Assembly (NCBI GenBank): GCA_009823395.1
Contig: CM020504.1
Location: 24,542,540-24,606,539 of the forward strand
Direction of reading: 5' to 3'
Origin: Thamnaconus septentrionalis
Taxonomy: Eukaryota; Chordata; Actinopteri; Tetraodontiformes; Monacanthidae
Length of the DNA: 64,000 nt
The notes under the pieces are model-generated. The model had not been told where the DNA came from and made no database searches. It saw nothing but the letters and a program-made list of their open reading frames with translations. Every line of letters starts with the position of its first letter. Within the stretch, counting starts at the first letter, position 1. Both the position numbers and the translations under genes were made by a program. Of the stretch, positions 61,837-64,000 are shown piece after piece.

Positions 61837-64000
61837 ACAGGTGCACAATATTCATCCAAACACGACTGTGGGATTCTGAAGAGGTTTTGGTTCCGGAAGT
61901 AGTACAGAACAATGTCACCAAGGGAGTTAGCGACGGCGGCGCGACGGATACCCTCCTGCTCTCACCTGGAGGAACTACAAACTAATCTTGGCTCTTGGAG
62001 GTGGCGGTAAGCTGTTGGTTCTTTGTTTCTGGCCTGGATTCACACAGACTCACAGTGGAACATCAGTTTTTTTTTGTTACAGACACTCCTCTTTGTTGAG
62101 TCACCCACGTCAGATGGCGCTCCGCACATCTCTGCTAAAATGTGTCACTGACTTCTTGGGTGGCAACATTTTCAGCAAACTTTTTTTTTTTTAAGTCAAT
62201 GAAGTGTGCATGTAGCAGTTGCATCAAAAAGGACATTTTATACTAACATAAAATATTCTCTCCAGATATTTAATGCTAACAGAGTGGATATAAAACTTTG
62301 TATCTCTTAGCTTGTGGGGTAACATATACTACTACCTCTAAGGAGCCTTTACTCGTTTTTTCCAATGCTCATTTCTAACCAATACAAGAAAACAACAGGA
62401 TACATTACAAAGGAAAATGCTTCAGCACTGTATCGCTTCCATTAAGCCAAAAAAAAATCTGCAGTTCAGATATCACACTACACCTCCTTCTAAGATGTCA
62501 AATGTACGCCACCCTCTGGCGAGCTTGTGCTCATTTAATAGAAACAAGGAAAAACAAAAAGCTGCATGTGTTGAAGACTGAGGTGCTGCCTTAAAACCGA
62601 TTTTATTTTACAAAGTGATGAGAAGCAAGCTATATTTTTGGTCATTCCAAACTAGTATATATGTTTCACTTGTGTAAATGAAAAAAATCAGTCCTCACCA
62701 GTGCGGTAAATATAAAGAATACAATCCAGGATACAGTATCTTCCGGTGCTTTTTCAAACAAAAAAACCAACAATTTATAACAATTGCCCTGTTGTAGCAA
62801 TAGTTTCTAAAGGAAATGAGCAGATGCGGATTCAAACAAAGATTGGTACAAAGTACAAAACTGGAGGGAATCCCCCACTGGAAACCCTGAAAGATCTGAT
62901 CTTCCGATTCATGAAATTAGTCGAGAAACAACAGATGTGATATCCGCCGCTCAAAATGCCATAGCTGATTATTTTCCTCAAGATTTACTTGAGAATCACA
63001 ACTTCTTGAAAAACATACCCCATAAAACCCATTATCAGTCTCACGTGAAACCTCCCATGTGATGTAACTCATATTCACGGTTTGATTTTTTTTTTTATTT
63101 CATTTTAAATATTTGTATTGGATTCCATGTACAATTGTTGCAGTAATGTTTCCATCACCCCCAGGATTGAATGTAAGCTTTATGAAATTGGACACATGAG
63201 AGAATTATTTAATTGGATCGTTTGATATTAGATATATGTGGGCAAGAGGTTACAGAAAAATTCTCCTTTTCCATTATTTTACAACAAATCCCTAGTTATC
63301 GCTCTCTGTTACTCCTGTCTGCCATTCATAACATGTTGTGCATCGGTGATACTCTAGTTGCTGCATTCATGGTGTATCCCACTCTAACTCTAGCACTCTA
63401 ATACAGACGGCAATCATCAGTTTGTCCAAATGGAAATATATAAGTATATAATCTTTTTTTTTATACGCTGGGATGTGTCTGAAGTGTGTTTTTTATTTTA
63501 TCTGAATTTGATGCTGTTCATTTTTGGTGAGTGCATTTTTCTAACCAGATCTTTCAAGGATAAAAGTATATAAAAACAGGTAAAGACTTAAACCACATCA
63601 TCCCCATATAAAGGGCAAAGTCACCTAATTATTCATGCCATAATACAACACACTACCTAGCCTAATATTTATCTTAGCATGCATGACATGTGGTGTGTAT
63701 GTTACATTTATGGTGTTTATTATTCTACTTAGAGATTCTGGAGGCAATCAAGGCTTGTTTTTGTTGTTTTGTTGTTGTTTTAAACTTTTTTTATGCATGT
63801 CCTTAATATAAATATATTTTGTCTTGCTTTCACTGTAATCCATTTAAATTGGCATTGTGGTTAATAAACTTTTAAATACACCTAAATCTGTGGATTCTGT
63901 GTGTTCTTGGTATGGCAGTTGATTAAAAACCCTTCACGTTTGCTTGTTTTTCATTTGCATTTTTATCCTAATTTCTGGCTTTCACAATTCTGTGGCAATT
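61837..64000 (+). other. yap1 3' UTR and downstream flank
   Basis: No coding exon recognised. AT-rich sequence without large repeats runs to a canonical AATAAA at 63863, so the 3' UTR may be about 2 kb long, which is usual for YAP1. A possible small UTR intron (GTAAGC at 62008 to TTTTTTGTTACAG ending 62083) is suggested by splice-site quality only. Confidence 0.45.
63863..63868 (+). terminator. Candidate distal poly(A) signal of yap1
   Basis: AATAAA followed about 30 bp later by a TGTGTGTTCTTGG-type GU-rich element. Confidence 0.45.

Overview
The window is nuclear DNA from a ray-finned fish, most likely an acanthomorph teleost. The genes have many short exons with canonical GT-AG introns. 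Spacers are full of long dinucleotide and trinucleotide arrays, and there are many decayed LINE pieces and short TIR elements of kinds common in fish. The proteins match vertebrate families, and part of the gene order matches human 11q22. No prokaryotic, viral or CRISPR features were seen.

Layout. 1-9.4 kb is gene-poor, with a LINE reverse-transcriptase relic (about 0.56-1.04 kb), a LINE endonuclease relic (about 6.94-7.37 kb) and large simple repeats. Next come thy1 (+, 9.41-10.06 kb), bud13 (+, 11.63-14.76 kb, 10 exons) and single-exon snrnp35 (+, 15.56-16.29 kb). An unrecognised five-exon gene (-, 17.10-19.00 kb) lies tail-to-tail with snrnp35. arhgap42 (+, 20.63-38.34 kb) could be read through 24 coding exons. 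trpc6 (-, 39.21-46.40 kb, 14 coding exons) converges on it. angptl5 (-, 48.35-51.19 kb, 7 exons found, signal-peptide exon not placed) follows. A YAP1-type co-activator (+, 55.77-61.84 kb, 8 exons) closes the window, followed by a long 3' flank.

The order arhgap42-trpc6-angptl5-yap1 is the human 11q22 order, but PGR/TMEM133 and CEP126, which interrupt it in human, are not seen here. bud13 and thy1 are at 11q23 in human and snrnp35 is on chromosome 12, so the left half is a fish-specific arrangement. The YAP is short (390 codons) and divergent outside its core motifs, which suggests one of two teleost-duplicated copies.

These are independent eukaryotic genes, not an operon. Two are RNA-splicing factors (bud13, snrnp35), one is a GPI-anchored Ig protein (thy1), and the last four cover Rho signalling (arhgap42), a cation channel (trpc6), a secreted angiopoietin-like factor (angptl5) and a Hippo-pathway effector (yap1). 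I found no convincing new molecular system. The items most worth following up are the divergent YAP, the unrecognised five-exon gene, a tRNA-Glu sequence joined to a LINE-type tail, a promoter-like block inside arhgap42, and a hAT-type element with an exact 8-bp target duplication.
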